DNA of 64,000 bases from Mactromeris polynyma (taxonomy: Eukaryota > Mollusca > Bivalvia > Venerida > Mactridae): contig JASFXZ010000039.1 of NCBI GenBank assembly GCA_032209605.1, positions 806,001 through 870,000 on the forward strand, read 5' to 3'. Below the pieces are notes generated by a model, which was given only the letters and a program-made list of their open reading frames with translations, ran no database searches and was not told the origin of the DNA. The translations under genes and the position numbers were made by a program. Each line of letters starts with the position of its first letter. Position 1 is the first letter of the stretch. Shown piece by piece: positions 1 to 11,640 of this stretch.

Positions 1-1401
1 CTGAGATACATAATAACAATTACCTTTAATTAGGTGCTTGACTAGATTAGCTTGCATGTCAATACAGAAATTGTTTATTACTATTTATGCCAATTAAGTG
101 TACATTTACACATATACACATGTATATTCCACTGAGTGTTTGCCATTATTTAGAATAATCAGACTTACTGTTTCATGAGTGCATATATCGGTACCAATAC
201 TTCATTGCTTATGTATTAAAATATGTTCTGATTACTAGTAGTACAGGAAAATATTTACTCCCACACCGACTTGATTCCACTGCTTACTGAGAGAGGTGAT
301 TATGATTCATAGGTATCAGAATAAACACCCAATGCTACTGGAGGGTAAGGCAGATATTGAACAAATATATATTGAATAAAATTACTGCTAAATATCGAAA
401 AACATCTTTTTGGGTATATTTCCTAAAAATGAAATTGAAAAAATGTAAGTGTCTTATTTTTACTTCAGAGATATCATAAGCAAAAATGTTTTCATATTGG
501 TTCTCCTGTAATTTGATCAAGTGCTGGGGTAAGAGCTTGGTGAAATGGTCGGGTTGCAGGAGAGGGAAGTCCTGTATTACGACCTCTTGGATACATCTTA
601 ATTTCAACCTTATATATAGAGGGTATAAAGATCTGTTTTGGGAAAACTATCGTATTTATTATATTTGATTGTTATACATTAAAAGAATGTATTATACCAG
701 TCAATTATATTAATTATAGATATGAAGAGAGACACTGAGTAATTATGTAGTTGCTGGGGTTGAAATGATATTTAGCAATCAAAGAAATTCAGGTGCTAGC
801 TCAAGAGGGCTGGGCCGGGTCTATGGTATTTATAGCGATACAGTACTCTATTAGTGAAAATTGAGTTTTTTATTTGAATTTCAGGTATTTATCCTTAATT
901 TTGATGCTTAATGTTATTGTTAAATATATCGAATCTCAAAATGTGTTCAGTCGTGTGAAAGCATTCTGTACGTTCAATTATACAAGTAATACTTACAAAA
1001 AGTTACATAGAATCTATGATATTTAATATTAATAAAGTCTATATATATTTTTATCAGTTTTAATGTAATTTTCTTACCTAATAGGGTATGTTAATTCACC
1101 AAATTATGAATTGACTTTGCTTTATATGTGAATGGGGGAGAACAAATGTTAATTTGATTATAGATACGTTATCTGTTTAAGATCCTTCAAGGTCTATCAG
1201 GATTTACCAAAAATCTATAATACCAGTATAAGGCTGGTATAACAATAACCATATTTGGAAATACATCATAAAGGGCATTAGTAATCTTAACACATATGTT
1301 GTTCAGTAAGAGGAAGTTCTGTTAAACTTCAGCTGTAAACAAAACTTCGTATCAATCCTACGGGAATTAAATGTCTTTTCAGTTCAGTACTTATATTATG
1401 C
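1..1401. other. AT-rich stretch, no gene seen
   Basis: Both strands are broken by frequent stops. The overlapping short frames near 335-668 (60-90 codons, opposite strands) show no recognisable motif and have no convincing splice signals. I see no tandem repeat or transposon terminus here. Confidence 0.6.
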
Positions 1402-1726
1402 TCATTTTTTGTTTCATTTGTTTACCTAAACAATCATGAAAACTGTACTTTTTCTAGTTAAAACTTCAATAAATATGCACTATCACAGAATACATTTGTC
1501 AAAAAAAGATGTTTCTATTATCATAAAATTAAAAAAACTTCCTGTTTTTTACATAGGGGGTATTTTTTTCTACTTTTGTCTGTTAGTAATATGATTAAAC
1601 AAGATTGTTTTAAACGGTTATACATGGAAATGGTCCTTATTAATGATGTTTTAGACTATGTTACACAACTATACTGGATAAAGTCCATTAAAAAGTTTTA
1701 TGTCCAGATGAGCCAGATACATCTTA
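1402..1726 (+). repeat. Dispersed repeat, copy A (partner at 17879-18200)
   Basis: This segment aligns by eye along its whole length with 17879-18200. Shared landmarks in the same order are CATTTGTTTACCTA near the start, CAATAAATATGCA, TTTCTATTATCA, TTTTGTCT.TTAGTA, GGT.CTTATTAA, ATACTGGATAAA, and a conserved end CAGATGAGCCAGATACATCT. The two copies differ by many substitutions and small indels, so this is an old interspersed element. No open reading frame, tRNA promoter or clear terminal repeat is visible, so I cannot assign a class. Confidence 0.7.
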
Positions 1727-3631
1727 AATAAATTGTAAAAACTGTCAAGCAATTAGTGTACAAAATCCGTGTACTGAGATTAGTATCAGTGAGATTTTTA
1801 CACAGTTTATCAAACTTGCAACTCTAAATAGTCATTTAACTTAAAATTAATCAAAACTTAATATACAGAAATATGAGAATACTTTTTTGTGTACCATTAA
1901 ACAGTATATGGGTATAATGGTTCATATTGTACACCCACACATAATTTGCAGTGATCATGTTTGTGTATATATTAAAGTATGGTTGAAAAATATCTCTGTT
2001 ATTATCAATAGTAAAACTATGTTACAGTCTTTACATGACTCAAGTTCAAACTGAAGTTCACAAATTTTTTGGTAAAAATCTGAACTAGGTCAAATTGGTG
2101 AGCAAATATTTTAATAACCTATCTCTGCAGTATTCGATTCAAATCAAAACGTGTTGATAACCTGTGACCCAAAAGTCAAACACCATACAGGGTAGGTCAG
2201 GGATCTATAAGATATTTATCTTGCAGATATATTTTCTGATAACTGTCTAGCGAATTCATGTATGTATCATTAATACAACATATTGCGGCCTGCAGCTAGG
2301 TACATTGTAACAATGTGTATGCGCTGTGCAGTTGTCACGGTAACACAATATACAGTATGTCTACAGTATATCTCAATATATCTAAACATATATTTACCAT
2401 AGGCTATTATGATGTCAATTCTAGATATTTTGATTTGTACTCGTACTTTACATATGTGTAGCTAATATTGTAATGGGTAAAATCTGACCAAAGAGTTTGT
2501 GGGACTTTACCATACCTCATGATCTTCGTTATTTCATACTGGACTGTTTTCAGTGTTTAATCTACCACATATACCTGTTTTAGTTCTTTACTCTACTCTT
2601 ATTTACAAATATGTTGAAATGTCTTCTTTGATATCCATATAGAATGTTTTGGGTACATTCATATGTTAAATGATATTTAGTAAAATACTTGGCGTATTTT
2701 GAAAGAAGCAATTATTCATGAATAATTTTATCCTGTATATATATATATGTCAATCAATTTACATCATACATATGAGATTAGGCCTTAGTCATGGTCAATA
2801 TGTGTTTCAATACTGGTAGCATAAATATACACAAATGCTTTTCTAATTGGGTACTTCTTCAATTTTCATATTTTTTTCCAAGATAATTGCAGTGAAATAT
2901 CTATAAATCAACATAATTTGTTTAACTTCATTCATACCCACACCTCAGTCTTTAGCCGCCCAAAGTTCACAAAGTATTGTACAAACAATCTGCCCCCAAG
3001 GTTTTTCTCAAATTTGATAATCAACAGAGAGGTAGAATGACCAATTAGATATACAAATGTATGTGTGAGGTGTAGTAGTCTTTATTTGATTTTAGTTAGC
3101 CAGTCCACTGATCAGTTTTGCTTTGTTCACTCCATGGAGAGTTATCTCGATGAAGACTGCAAGCAGTAACTGTTTGCCACCTGTACATGTTGCATTCCTT
3201 TCCTACGTTCAGTCTATGCATGTTCATCATATACAACTGTTGCCATGTTGAACAGATGCATTTTATGTACATTTTGCAATAACATAGAGTTTTTGTTAAT
3301 GTTTTATCATGCTATGTTCCTGTATGTAGAATACATTGTCACAGGAAGCCTGGGTTAAATATTGTATTGTTTCACATTTATAGTTGAGAACATCCTTAAA
3401 CAATGTGTGAGTCCCTTCCAGGATATTTATAGTGATTGAAACAAACAACAGGTACATCCTATCCTGTACTCGAACCTTTTATACAGACAGCTTGTAGGCA
3501 AAAGAAATGTAGTGTTCTTGGCCAGTGGTCTCTTCAAAGAGGTTAGTTCAATCTGTTACAAGAGAAGATTAAGTAGGACCCTTATAATGGAGGTTTATGT
3601 GTACATGCAACCTCTACAGGGCAACACACTG
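1727..3631. other. AT-rich stretch, no gene seen
   Basis: No frame longer than about 60 codons occurs in 1.9 kb. A small perfect palindrome, ACATTGTAACAATGT, lies at about 2302-2316, and a short TA dinucleotide run lies near 2735-2748. Nothing else is distinguishable from intron or intergenic background. Confidence 0.6.
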
Positions 3632-6600
3632 AGATATGCACACTGTTGTGGAGAGGTTATTGCTATGTAGAGGTTGAAGTTGGGAGATGCACACTGGCTG
3701 TTGTGGTGAGGTTGTTGCTATGTAGAGGTTAATGCTGGGAGATACACTCTGGCTGTTGAGGAGAGGTTGTTGCTATGTAGAGGTTAAAGTGGGAGATGCA
3801 CACTGGCTGTTGTGGAGAGGTTGTTGCTATGTAGAGGTTAAAGTGGGAGATGCACACTGGCTGTTGTGGAGAGGTTGTTGCTATGTAGAGGTTGCAGTTG
3901 GGAGATGCACACTGGCTGTTGTGGAGAGGTTGTTGCTATGTAGATGTTAAAGTTGGGAGATGCACACTGGCTGTTGTGGAGAGGTTGTTGCTATGAAGAT
4001 GTTAAAGTTGGGAGTTGCACACTGGCTGTTGTGTAGAGGTTGTTGCTATGAAGATGTTAAAGTTGGGAGATGCACACTGGCTGTTGTGGAGAGGTTGTTG
4101 CTATGAAGAGTTCAAAGTTGGGAGATGCACACTGGCTGTTGTGGAGAGGTTGTTGCTATGAAGATGTTAAAGTTGGGAGTTGCACTCTGGCCGTTGTGTA
4201 GAGGTTGTTGCTATGTTGAGGCTAAAGTTGGAGATGCACAGCTGGCTGTTGTGGAGACGTTGTTGCTATGTAGAGGTTTAAGTTGGGAGATGCACTCTGG
4301 CTGTTGTGGAAAAGTTAATGCTATGAAGAGTTTAAAGTTGTGAGATGCACATTGGCTGTTGTGGAGAGGTCGTTGCTATGTTCAGACTATAGTTGGGAGA
4401 TGCACTCTGGTTGTTGTGAAGAGATTGTTGCTACATGGTGGTTAAAGTTGGGAGATGCTCTCTGGCTGTTGTGGAGAGGTTGTTGCTATGTAGATGTTAA
4501 AGTTGGAGATGCACACTGGCTGTTATGGAGAGGTTGTTGCTATGTAGATATAAAGTTGGAGATGCACACTGGCTGTTATGGAGAGGTTGCTATGTAGATT
4601 TTAAAGTTGAGAGATGCACAATGACTGTTGTGGAGAGGTATTTGCTATGTAGAGTTGTAAGTTGGGTGATGCACTCTGGCTGTTGTGAAGAGGTTATTGC
4701 TATGTAGAGTTTAAAGTTGAGAGATGCACACTGGCTGTTGTGGAGAGGTTATTGCTATGTAGAGTTTAAAGATGAGAGATGCACTCTGGCTGTTGTGGAG
4801 AGGTTGTTGCTATGTAGAGTTTAATGTTGAGAGATGCACACTTACTGTTGTGGAGAGGTTATTGCTATGTAGAGTTTAATGTTGAGAGATGCACACTTGC
4901 TGTTGTGGAGAGGTTATTGCTATGTAGAGATTAATGTTGAGAGATGCACACTTGCTGTTGTGGAGAGGTTATTGCTATGTAGAGATTAATGTTGAGAGAT
5001 GCACACTTGCTGTTGTGGAGAGGTTGTTGCTATGTAGAGATTAATGTTGAGAGATGCACACTGGCTGTTGTGGAGAGGTTATTGCTATGTAGAGATTAAT
5101 GTTGAGAGATGCACACTTGCTGTTGTGGAGAGGTTGTTGCTATGTAGAGATTAATGTTGAGAGATGCACACTGGCTGTTGTGGAGAGGTTGTTGCTATGT
5201 AGAGATTAATGTTGAGAGATGCACACTTGCTGTTGTGGAGAGGTTGTTGCTATGTAGAGATTAATGTTGAGAGATGCACACTTGCTGTTGTGGAGAGGTT
5301 GTTGCTATGTAGAGATTAATGTTGAGAGATGCACACTGGCTGTTGTGGAGAGGTTGTTGCTGTGTAGATGTTAAAGTTGGAGATGCACACTGGCTGTTGT
5401 GGAGAGGTTGTTGCTATGTAGAGTTTAATGTTGAGAGATGCACACTGGCTGTTATGGAGAGGTTGTTGCTGTGTAGATGTTAAAGTTGGAGATGCACACT
5501 GGCTGTTGTGGAGAGGTATTTGCTATGTAGAGTTTAATGTTGAGAGATGCACACTGGCTGTTATGGAGAGGTTGTTGCTGTGTAGATGTTAAAGTTGGAG
5601 ATGCACACTGGCTGTTGTGGAGAGGTATTTGCTATGTAGAGTTTAATGTTGAGAGATGCACACTGGCTGTTATGGAGAGGTTGTTGCTGTGTAGAGTTTA
5701 ATGTTGAGAGATGCACACTGGCTGTTGTGGAGAGGTTGTTGCTGTGTAGATGTTAAAGTTGGAGATGCACACTGGCTGTTGTGGAGAGGTATTTGCTATG
5801 TAGAGTTTAATGTTGAGAGATGCACTCTGGCTGTTGTGGAGAGGTTGTTGCTGTGTAGAGTTTAATGTTGAGAGATGCACTCTGGCTGTTGTGGAGAGGT
5901 TGTTGCTGTGTAGAGTTTAATGTTGAGAGATGCACACTGGCTGTTGTGGAGAGGTTGTTGCTTTGTAGATGTTAAAGTTGGAGATGCACACTGACTGTTG
6001 TGGAGAGGTTATTGCTATGTAGAGTTTAATGTTGAGAGATGCACACTGGCTGTTATGGAGAGGTTGTTGCTGTGTAGATGTTAAAGTTGGGAGATGCACA
6101 CTGGCTGTTATGGAGAGGTTGTTGCTGTGTAGATGTTAAAGTTGGAGATGCACACTGGCTGTTATGGAGAGGTTGTTGCTATGTAGATGTTAAAGTTGGA
6201 GATGCACACTGGCTGTTATGGAGAGGTTGTTGCTGTGTAGATGTTAAAGTTGGAGATGTACACTGGCTGTTATGGAGAGGTTGTTGCTGTGTAGATGTTA
6301 AAGTTGGAGATGCACACTGGCTGTTATGGAGAGGTTGTTGCTGTGTAGATGTTAAAGTTGGAGATGCACACTGGCTGTTATGGAGAGGTTGTTGCTGTGT
6401 AGATGTTAAAGTTGGAGATGTACACTGGCTGTTATGGAGAGGTTGTTGCTATGTAGATGTTAAAGTTGGGAGATGCACACTGGCTGTTGTGGAGAGGTTG
6501 TTGCTATGTAGATGTTAAAGTTGGGAGATGCACACTGGCTGTTGTGGAGAGGTTGTTGCTATGTAGATGTTAAAGTTGGGAGATGCACACTGGCTGTTGT

Positions 6601-6911
6601 GGAGAGGTTGTTGCTATGTAGATGTTAAAGTTGGGAGATGCACACTGGCTGTTATGGAGAGGTTGTTGCTATGTAGATGTTAAAGTTGGGAGATGCACAC
6701 TGGCTGTTGTGGAGAGGTTGTTGCTATGTAGATGTTAAAGTTGGGAGATGCACACTGGCTGTTGTGGAGAGGTTGTTGCTATGTAGATGTTAAAGTTGGG
6801 AGATGCACACTGGCTGTTGTGGAGAGGTTGTTGCTATGTAGATGTTAAAGTTGGGAGATGCACACTGGCTGTTGGGTAGAGGTTTTTGCTTTTATAGAGG
6901 TTTAAGTGGGG
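3632..6911. repeat. Long minisatellite, 55/54-bp unit, about 59 copies
   Basis: The unit reads, in pieces, GGGAGATGCACACTGGCTG, TTGTGGAGAGGTTGTTGC, TATGTAGATGTTAAAGTT. The period is 55 bp in most of the array and 54 bp where GTTGGGAG is shortened to GTTGGAG. The array is divided into blocks. About 3632-4620 is the most diverged. About 4620-5340 carries the GAGATTAATGTTGAG variant. About 5359-5795 alternates two unit types as a 109-bp dimer. About 6078-6450 is nearly pure 54-bp units. 6456-6880 contains eight almost identical 55-bp units. Internal frames up to 146 codons are repeat artefacts: 54 bp is 18 codons, so the 54-bp block stays open. Confidence 0.98.
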
Positions 6912-7031
6912 GTAAAATCTTACTGATAGCCATGTTGAAGAGATATCATTACTAAAGAACTGTTTGCATTGCATATGTAAGTAGTCTACTCAGGAGATAT
7001 TCTTTAGCTGTGAAGTTGTATTGATGTCATC

Positions 7032-7186
7032 CACAGGAGATTGTCATGAGTTCTCTCTCTCTTTATCACTTCTAGAGTTCTCTCCCTATATCCCTTATAG
7101 TACTATATATACATATTCTATAGAAGGACTAGAGGGAGATAACTCTTGAAGGGATATAGGGAGAGAACTCGTGACAATCTCCTGTG
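7032..7186. mobile_element. Composite hairpin, probable MITE or foldback element
   Basis: The outer arms 7032-7057 and 7161-7186 are inverted complements over 26 bp with one mismatch (arm starts CACAGGAGATTGTCA). Nested inside, 7075-7096 and 7149-7170 are exact 22-bp inverted complements, running through CTCCCTATATCCCTT. The right-hand copies of the two arms overlap, so the element contains two competing hairpins. The centre holds AGAGGGAGATAACTCT, a member of the dispersed GGGARRTAACT motif seen elsewhere in the window. No coding capacity. A non-autonomous DNA element is likely; its superfamily is unknown. Confidence 0.75.
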
Positions 7187-9255
7187 ATGTTATCTTCAGA
7201 CTGGCTTATTGGTTTTGTTCAGTGTTTCCAGATTTGCCATTTGTAGAGCAATTTGCAAGTACATATTTTATGCTCATGTTATAAGCATTAATGTTCTCCA
7301 CAGTATATTTTATTTCAAGACTTGTCTTATTTTAACACTCAGTTCTACAGAAGAAAGTTACAGTTTTATAATGAGGTCAGGCCCCTCACTGATATATTTA
7401 TGACTTCCAATCACTTCATCTATAAAGGTTAGATAGGAACAAACAAACTGTCCAGCTTGTAATGTGTTTATCTGGTACGCTATTTCCAGTTCAGAGATAA
7501 AAAAAACTAATTATGATACAAATATTATTTACTGAACCTGATAGTTTCATTGCCTGTTTTTTGTCTATGCATGTTGTGTAGCTGTTGATTTGGAGGTGCT
7601 TGACTTGGAAACTGTTTTTAGTATCCACAAAGCTCAAGTTTTCCGGTACATGTCGTCTTGACATTATGCATTGTAATAAATCATATTTTGTAGTTATGTG
7701 TGAAATGCACAAATATTTTAATGATGCAAGAAAATGTTTTGTCTTAGAAGAGACCACCAACAATCATTTGTGGAAATAGAAGTAAATAATTTGAAATAGG
7801 TGCTAAAGTTCTCTTACAAAGGGAACTAACTGCAAATGTCACTATTGTGAAATGTTGATTGAGTTGCTTCCCTTTGTTACTCAAAATGACAAGTTTTTGA
7901 AATTGTTATCTACTGCTAGATAGTAATTCAATAAGACTGAAGTGGGTTTCGCCTCAGGATTTCTTTTCTTCATTGAAAGGTTATAATGTTTTTAAATGAG
8001 ATTGGCCTACTGATAAACATGAAGAAATAAAAATCGTAGTGTTGGAAACATCCTTACTGTATAAAAGATCTATGAATCCAAACTACAAGTTAAATAATGT
8101 GCAGTGAAACATTTCTCAGTTTATGTTTTTCAACAAAACTGTATACATGTATTGTAAACTCACATTTATATATATTCCATACAGATTTTCAACATTAGGC
8201 AAGTTTTTATGAAATGATGTTTTCCCTTTTATATTTGGCAGTTTGCAATTTTCATATTTTATGTACAATGGCAAACTTTTTTCTAGGTTTCAATCATTTA
8301 TCTTATTCTATAAGGTAAATAAATATGTGCAAATGAGTTTGTATTATTGTTCCATAATAGTATATTCACCTAAATAGGCACAGAAAATAACCCATTACGT
8401 TGTTAAGCATTTCATCTTTTCACAAAAATAATTCCGTTCCATGTGACGTTATCCATATTGGAAATGTATTATGTACCTATTACTGTCTGCCATCACATGG
8501 GCCTCAGAATATTACAGATTGTCAAAACATGTATTCCGTGCCTTATGAATTATTTATGAGATTTTAAATGAGTATTTATAAGTTTCTTTAAGAATGTTTC
8601 CTATTTCAGTTTATTCCAATCTCCTAAATCTGCTTGAAATATCTGTTCAGAATCTGTGAGGACTTTAAAATTGGAAACATATAAAGGATGTATACAAATG
8701 AGTTGTTGTTATATGACTTTTATTTGTTTTACCTTGTTTGTTTTAGATAAGCATGGTTATTTAAGTCAGTAGTATTAGTGTATTATAAGAGAATTGCTTT
8801 TGGCTGGGGTGGGGCCATGACATGAATAAGTTCTTGTGTTTTAATGGCGGAAATGCTGTCTAGTAGGTGACACTTTTACCAGAATTTAACTGAACACTAG
8901 ACTCTAAGTGCTAGGATATTTGTTTGATTGAACTGTTCTCATTCAATGGAAATCTCCTCAAGGCATGTGAATGTTTCCCTCTTAAACTAGAAATCCAAGT
9001 CCCAAGTGTTTTTACAGCCTCTATCAGTTACTTTGGCACATATTTTACTGGATTATTTTATACTATTTCATCATAGTATGCTGATGTAAAACTGTATTAC
9101 ATGTGGTAGTCCTCATGTGGGAATTTTTTCTCAAACTGTTGATCTGGAATGCCATTGACCCAGTTTTCCTGGAAATGCCATTTTGTTATTCTAGAGGACA
9201 ATTACTGGTTGATGTATTTGTTGATAAGTTTGATAAGTTTCATTTCCAGCTTATA
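7187..9255. other. AT-rich stretch with one small hairpin
   Basis: The only structure seen is at 7816-7877, where ACAAAGGGAACTAACT is followed about 30 bp later by an inverted near-copy (two mismatches in 16). It carries the AAAGGGARGTAACT-type motif and is a possible tiny foldback element. Overlapping opposite-strand frames at 7491-7779 (64 and 90 codons) look like chance. Confidence 0.55.
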
Positions 9256-10277
9256 GACCCATATTTACATAATTATTATGTAGATTTTCACATTGTGTTG
9301 TGACATAGAGTGATTCCATATTTACATATGTAGATTTTCACATTGTGCTGTGACATAGAGTGACTTCATTTTTACATACGTAGATGTTTACATTGTGTTA
9401 TGACATAGAGTGATTCCATATTTACATACGTAGATGTTCACATTGTGTTGTGACATAGAGTGACTTCATTTTTACATACGTAGATGTTTACATTGTGTTG
9501 TGACATAGAATGACTCCATATTTACATACGTAGATGTTCACATTGTGTTGTGACATAGAGTGACTCCATATTTACATACGTAGATGTTTACATTGTGTTG
9601 TGACATAGAGTGACTCCATATTTACATACGTAGATGTTTACATTGTGTTGTGACATAGAGTGACTCCATATTTACATACGTAGATGTTTACATTGTGTTA
9701 TGACATAGAGTGATTCAATTTTTACATACGTAGATGTTTACATTGTGTTATGACATAGAGTGATTCAATATTTACATACGTAGATGTTCACATTGTGTTG
9801 TGACATAGAGTGACTCCATATTTACATACGTAGAGGTTCACATTGTGTTGTGACATAGAGTGACTCCATATTTACATACGTAGATGTTCACATTGTGTTG
9901 TGACATAGAGTGACTTCATTTTTACATATGTAGATGTTTACATTGTGTTATGACATAGAGTAACTCCATATTTACATACGTAGATGTTCACATTGTCTTG
10001 TGACATAGAGTGACTTTTTTACATACGTAGATGTTCACATTGTCTTGTGACATAGAGTGACTCCATATTTACATACGTAGATGTTCACATTGTGTTGTGA
10101 CATAGAGTGACTCCATATTTACATACGTAGATGTTTATATTGTGTTGTGACATAGAGTGACTCCATTTTTACATACGTAGAGGTTCACATTGTGTTATGA
10201 CATAGAGTGACTCCATATTTACATACGTAGATGTTCACATTGTGTTATGACATAGAGTGACTCCATATTTACATACG
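9256..10277. repeat. Minisatellite, 50-bp unit, about 20 copies
   Basis: The unit in pieces is TTTACATACGTAGATGTTCA, CATTGTGTTGTGACATAGAG, TGACTCCATA, exactly 50 bp through most of the array. Each typical unit contains the palindrome TACGTA. Variants (GATTCCATA, GACTTCATTT, GTTTACATT or GTTCACATT) are interspersed, and one unit near 10014 lacks a few bases. A further partial unit follows at 10504-10548, separated by an inserted element, so the array originally continued to the right. Confidence 0.97.
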
Positions 10278-10503
10278 AGCTCTGCTATGGGATTTACAAC
10301 CTCTTCTGTTAGTGACATCATTTCATGAAAACTCATCATGTGATTTCACTATTTGCAAGCAGGAAACAATATTAACTTCATAATTATGGTCACTTCATTT
10401 TCATATTGCCATATGGGGCATATATTGCTTACTATCAGTACATGGGGACGATACCGGAAATGACATCACATAAAGAAGTGGATGGAAATCGTACAGCGGC
10501 GCT
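10278..10503. mobile_element. 226-bp inverted-repeat element inserted in the 50-bp minisatellite
   Basis: The ends are imperfect inverted complements over about 48 bp, roughly three quarters identical (left AGCTCTGCTATGGGATTT, right end reversed AGCGCCGCTGTACGATTT). The flanks are CATACG at 10272-10277 and CATATG at 10504-10509. Both correspond to the same CATACG position of the minisatellite unit, so together they read as a 6-bp target duplication with one change. Removing the element and one copy restores a normal unit. It has no open frame. It is a MITE-like non-autonomous DNA element of unknown superfamily. Confidence 0.82.
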
Positions 10504-10548
10504 CATATGTAGATTTCACATTGTGTTGTGACAGAGAGTGAGACTCTA
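10504..10548. repeat. Partial last unit of the 50-bp minisatellite
   Basis: The sequence CATATGTAGATTTCACATTG followed by TGTTGTGACAGAGAGTGA matches the minisatellite unit and continues it in phase from the left target duplication of the element at 10278-10503. Confidence 0.9.
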
Positions 10549-10708
10549 TTAAAAATTATGTTCCCTGATTGATTAAAGCTTAGCTGTTTTATTAAGCTAT
10601 CTGTTTTGATGTGTTATTTCAAAACATATGTATTCACACTGTCTGTCTTACAGCCCACATACATTTCTTGACTGCACAGCTCCTTTGTTATAGTTTAATT
10701 TCTTGTAT

Positions 10709-10970
10709 TAGCCCGCCCAGCTTGCTCGGTAGAGCGCTAGACAGTGTCTGTCATGTCACATGGCAGATCCTGGTTCAATTCCCCGGTTAGGCAGGGTATG
10801 TTCTTCTCATACATTGGCTATGGTCATGATTCCTCCACATGTGGAGAAATTATCAGTTGTGCAGTTTAGAGTGAGTTTGTACTAGTTGATAATTCATTCT
10901 ATGCAAATTGTCCAGGTCAACTGGCCGTAGTATTTGACTGAAAAACAGCATAAAACCCAATGAAAACAAA
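10709..10970 (+). mobile_element. tRNA-derived SINE with target-site duplication
   Basis: The head has an A-box-like GCTCGGTAGAGC at about 10734 and a B-box-like GGTTCAATTCC at about 10772. The body contains ACATTGGCTATGGTCATGATT, and the tail ends in AAAACCCAATGAAAACAAA. Both flanks carry the same 13 bases, TAATTTCTTGTAT, at 10696-10708 and 10971-10983. That is the hallmark of LINE-mediated retroposition. The exact duplication suggests a fairly recent insertion. The body matches the SINE at 53481-53745. Confidence 0.9.
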
Positions 10971-10983
10971 TAATTTCTTGTAT

Positions 10984-11307
10984 GATAGTTTATGATATCT
11001 TAATGATCAGGTTTTTGGTGTGTGGTGTTCTGTTTCCAAGAGTCTCACTATTCGCAAGCAACGTTCCAAATCACAAAGTCAGCTAATGTTTAACAAATTA
11101 ATTGGAAGTTGATATAAGTATTACTAAATATGATTTTTCCACAAAGTTAATAAATATTTCACAAAGTTATCAAATAGTTCACTAAGTCATAAGATTCATA
11201 AATAGAGTTCATTAAGTAATAAACGTAAGCCTGACACAAAGTAATTGTCACAGAAATATAAAATTAAGTTTCCTAATATTAAGCGTAGTCTAAATTAAGG
11301 ATATTTC
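10984..11307. other. Short unannotated stretch between two SINEs
   Basis: The sequence is AT-rich with many short ACAAAGTTA or ACTAAGTCAT-like phrases around 11140-11250 that hint at a decayed simple repeat. No gene is seen. Confidence 0.5.
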
Positions 11308-11317
11308 TATCTATATT

Positions 11318-11630
11318 GTCGTTGTTGTTGTGCTTGCATTTATTTATCGTCACCACTGGTTTCCCATATGGGTGATGCCTCTGAAAGATTGTTAGTCATT
11401 TAGAGTTTTGGAGGATAGTGCATGATATAGGAGATGCCCCAGTTCCAGAAGCACCCCTGGTTCTTTTAGGTGCTTGATGTAAAGCATCATACACAGGACC
11501 TCGGTTTTTTAAAGTCTCGTCCGAAAGACTGTTAGTACTGTCAGTGATGGAGCGGGGAATTGAACCTGCGATCCCTGGATTACAAGTCCAGCGCGTTACC
11601 ACTGGACTACGGATCCGCTACAAATATATA
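11318..11630 (-). mobile_element. tRNA-Thr-like SINE with target-site duplication
   Basis: On the minus strand the element starts with a tRNA-like head at about 11618-11547. It has an intact anticodon arm, stem CTGGA, loop CTTGTAA, stem TCCAG, giving anticodon TGT (threonine). The B box is GGTTCAATTCC. The body carries CTTTCGGACGAGACTTTAAA, then ACCGAGGTCCTGTGT and TAAAAGAACC, a type of central domain I recall from metazoan SINEs. The 3' end is an AAC-rich tail. Both flanks carry TATCTATATT, at 11308-11317 and 11631-11640. The T stem and acceptor stem do not pair, so this is not a functional tRNA. The 68-codon frame over it is incidental. Confidence 0.9.
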
Positions 11631-11640
11631 TATCTATATT

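Noticed and set aside
5698..6099. Glutamine-rich minus-strand frames as coding
   Set aside because: They are the reverse reading of the same minisatellite units and stop at regular intervals.
6078..6518. 146-codon repetitive frame as a tryptophan- and cysteine-rich repeat protein
   Set aside because: It exists only because the local unit is 54 bp. Neighbouring 55-bp units break the frame at once, and there is no start context or flanking exon signal.
11547..11618. Functional tRNA-Thr(TGT) on the minus strand
   Set aside because: Only the anticodon arm pairs. The T stem and acceptor stem are mismatched, and the sequence continues into a SINE body flanked by a target duplication.
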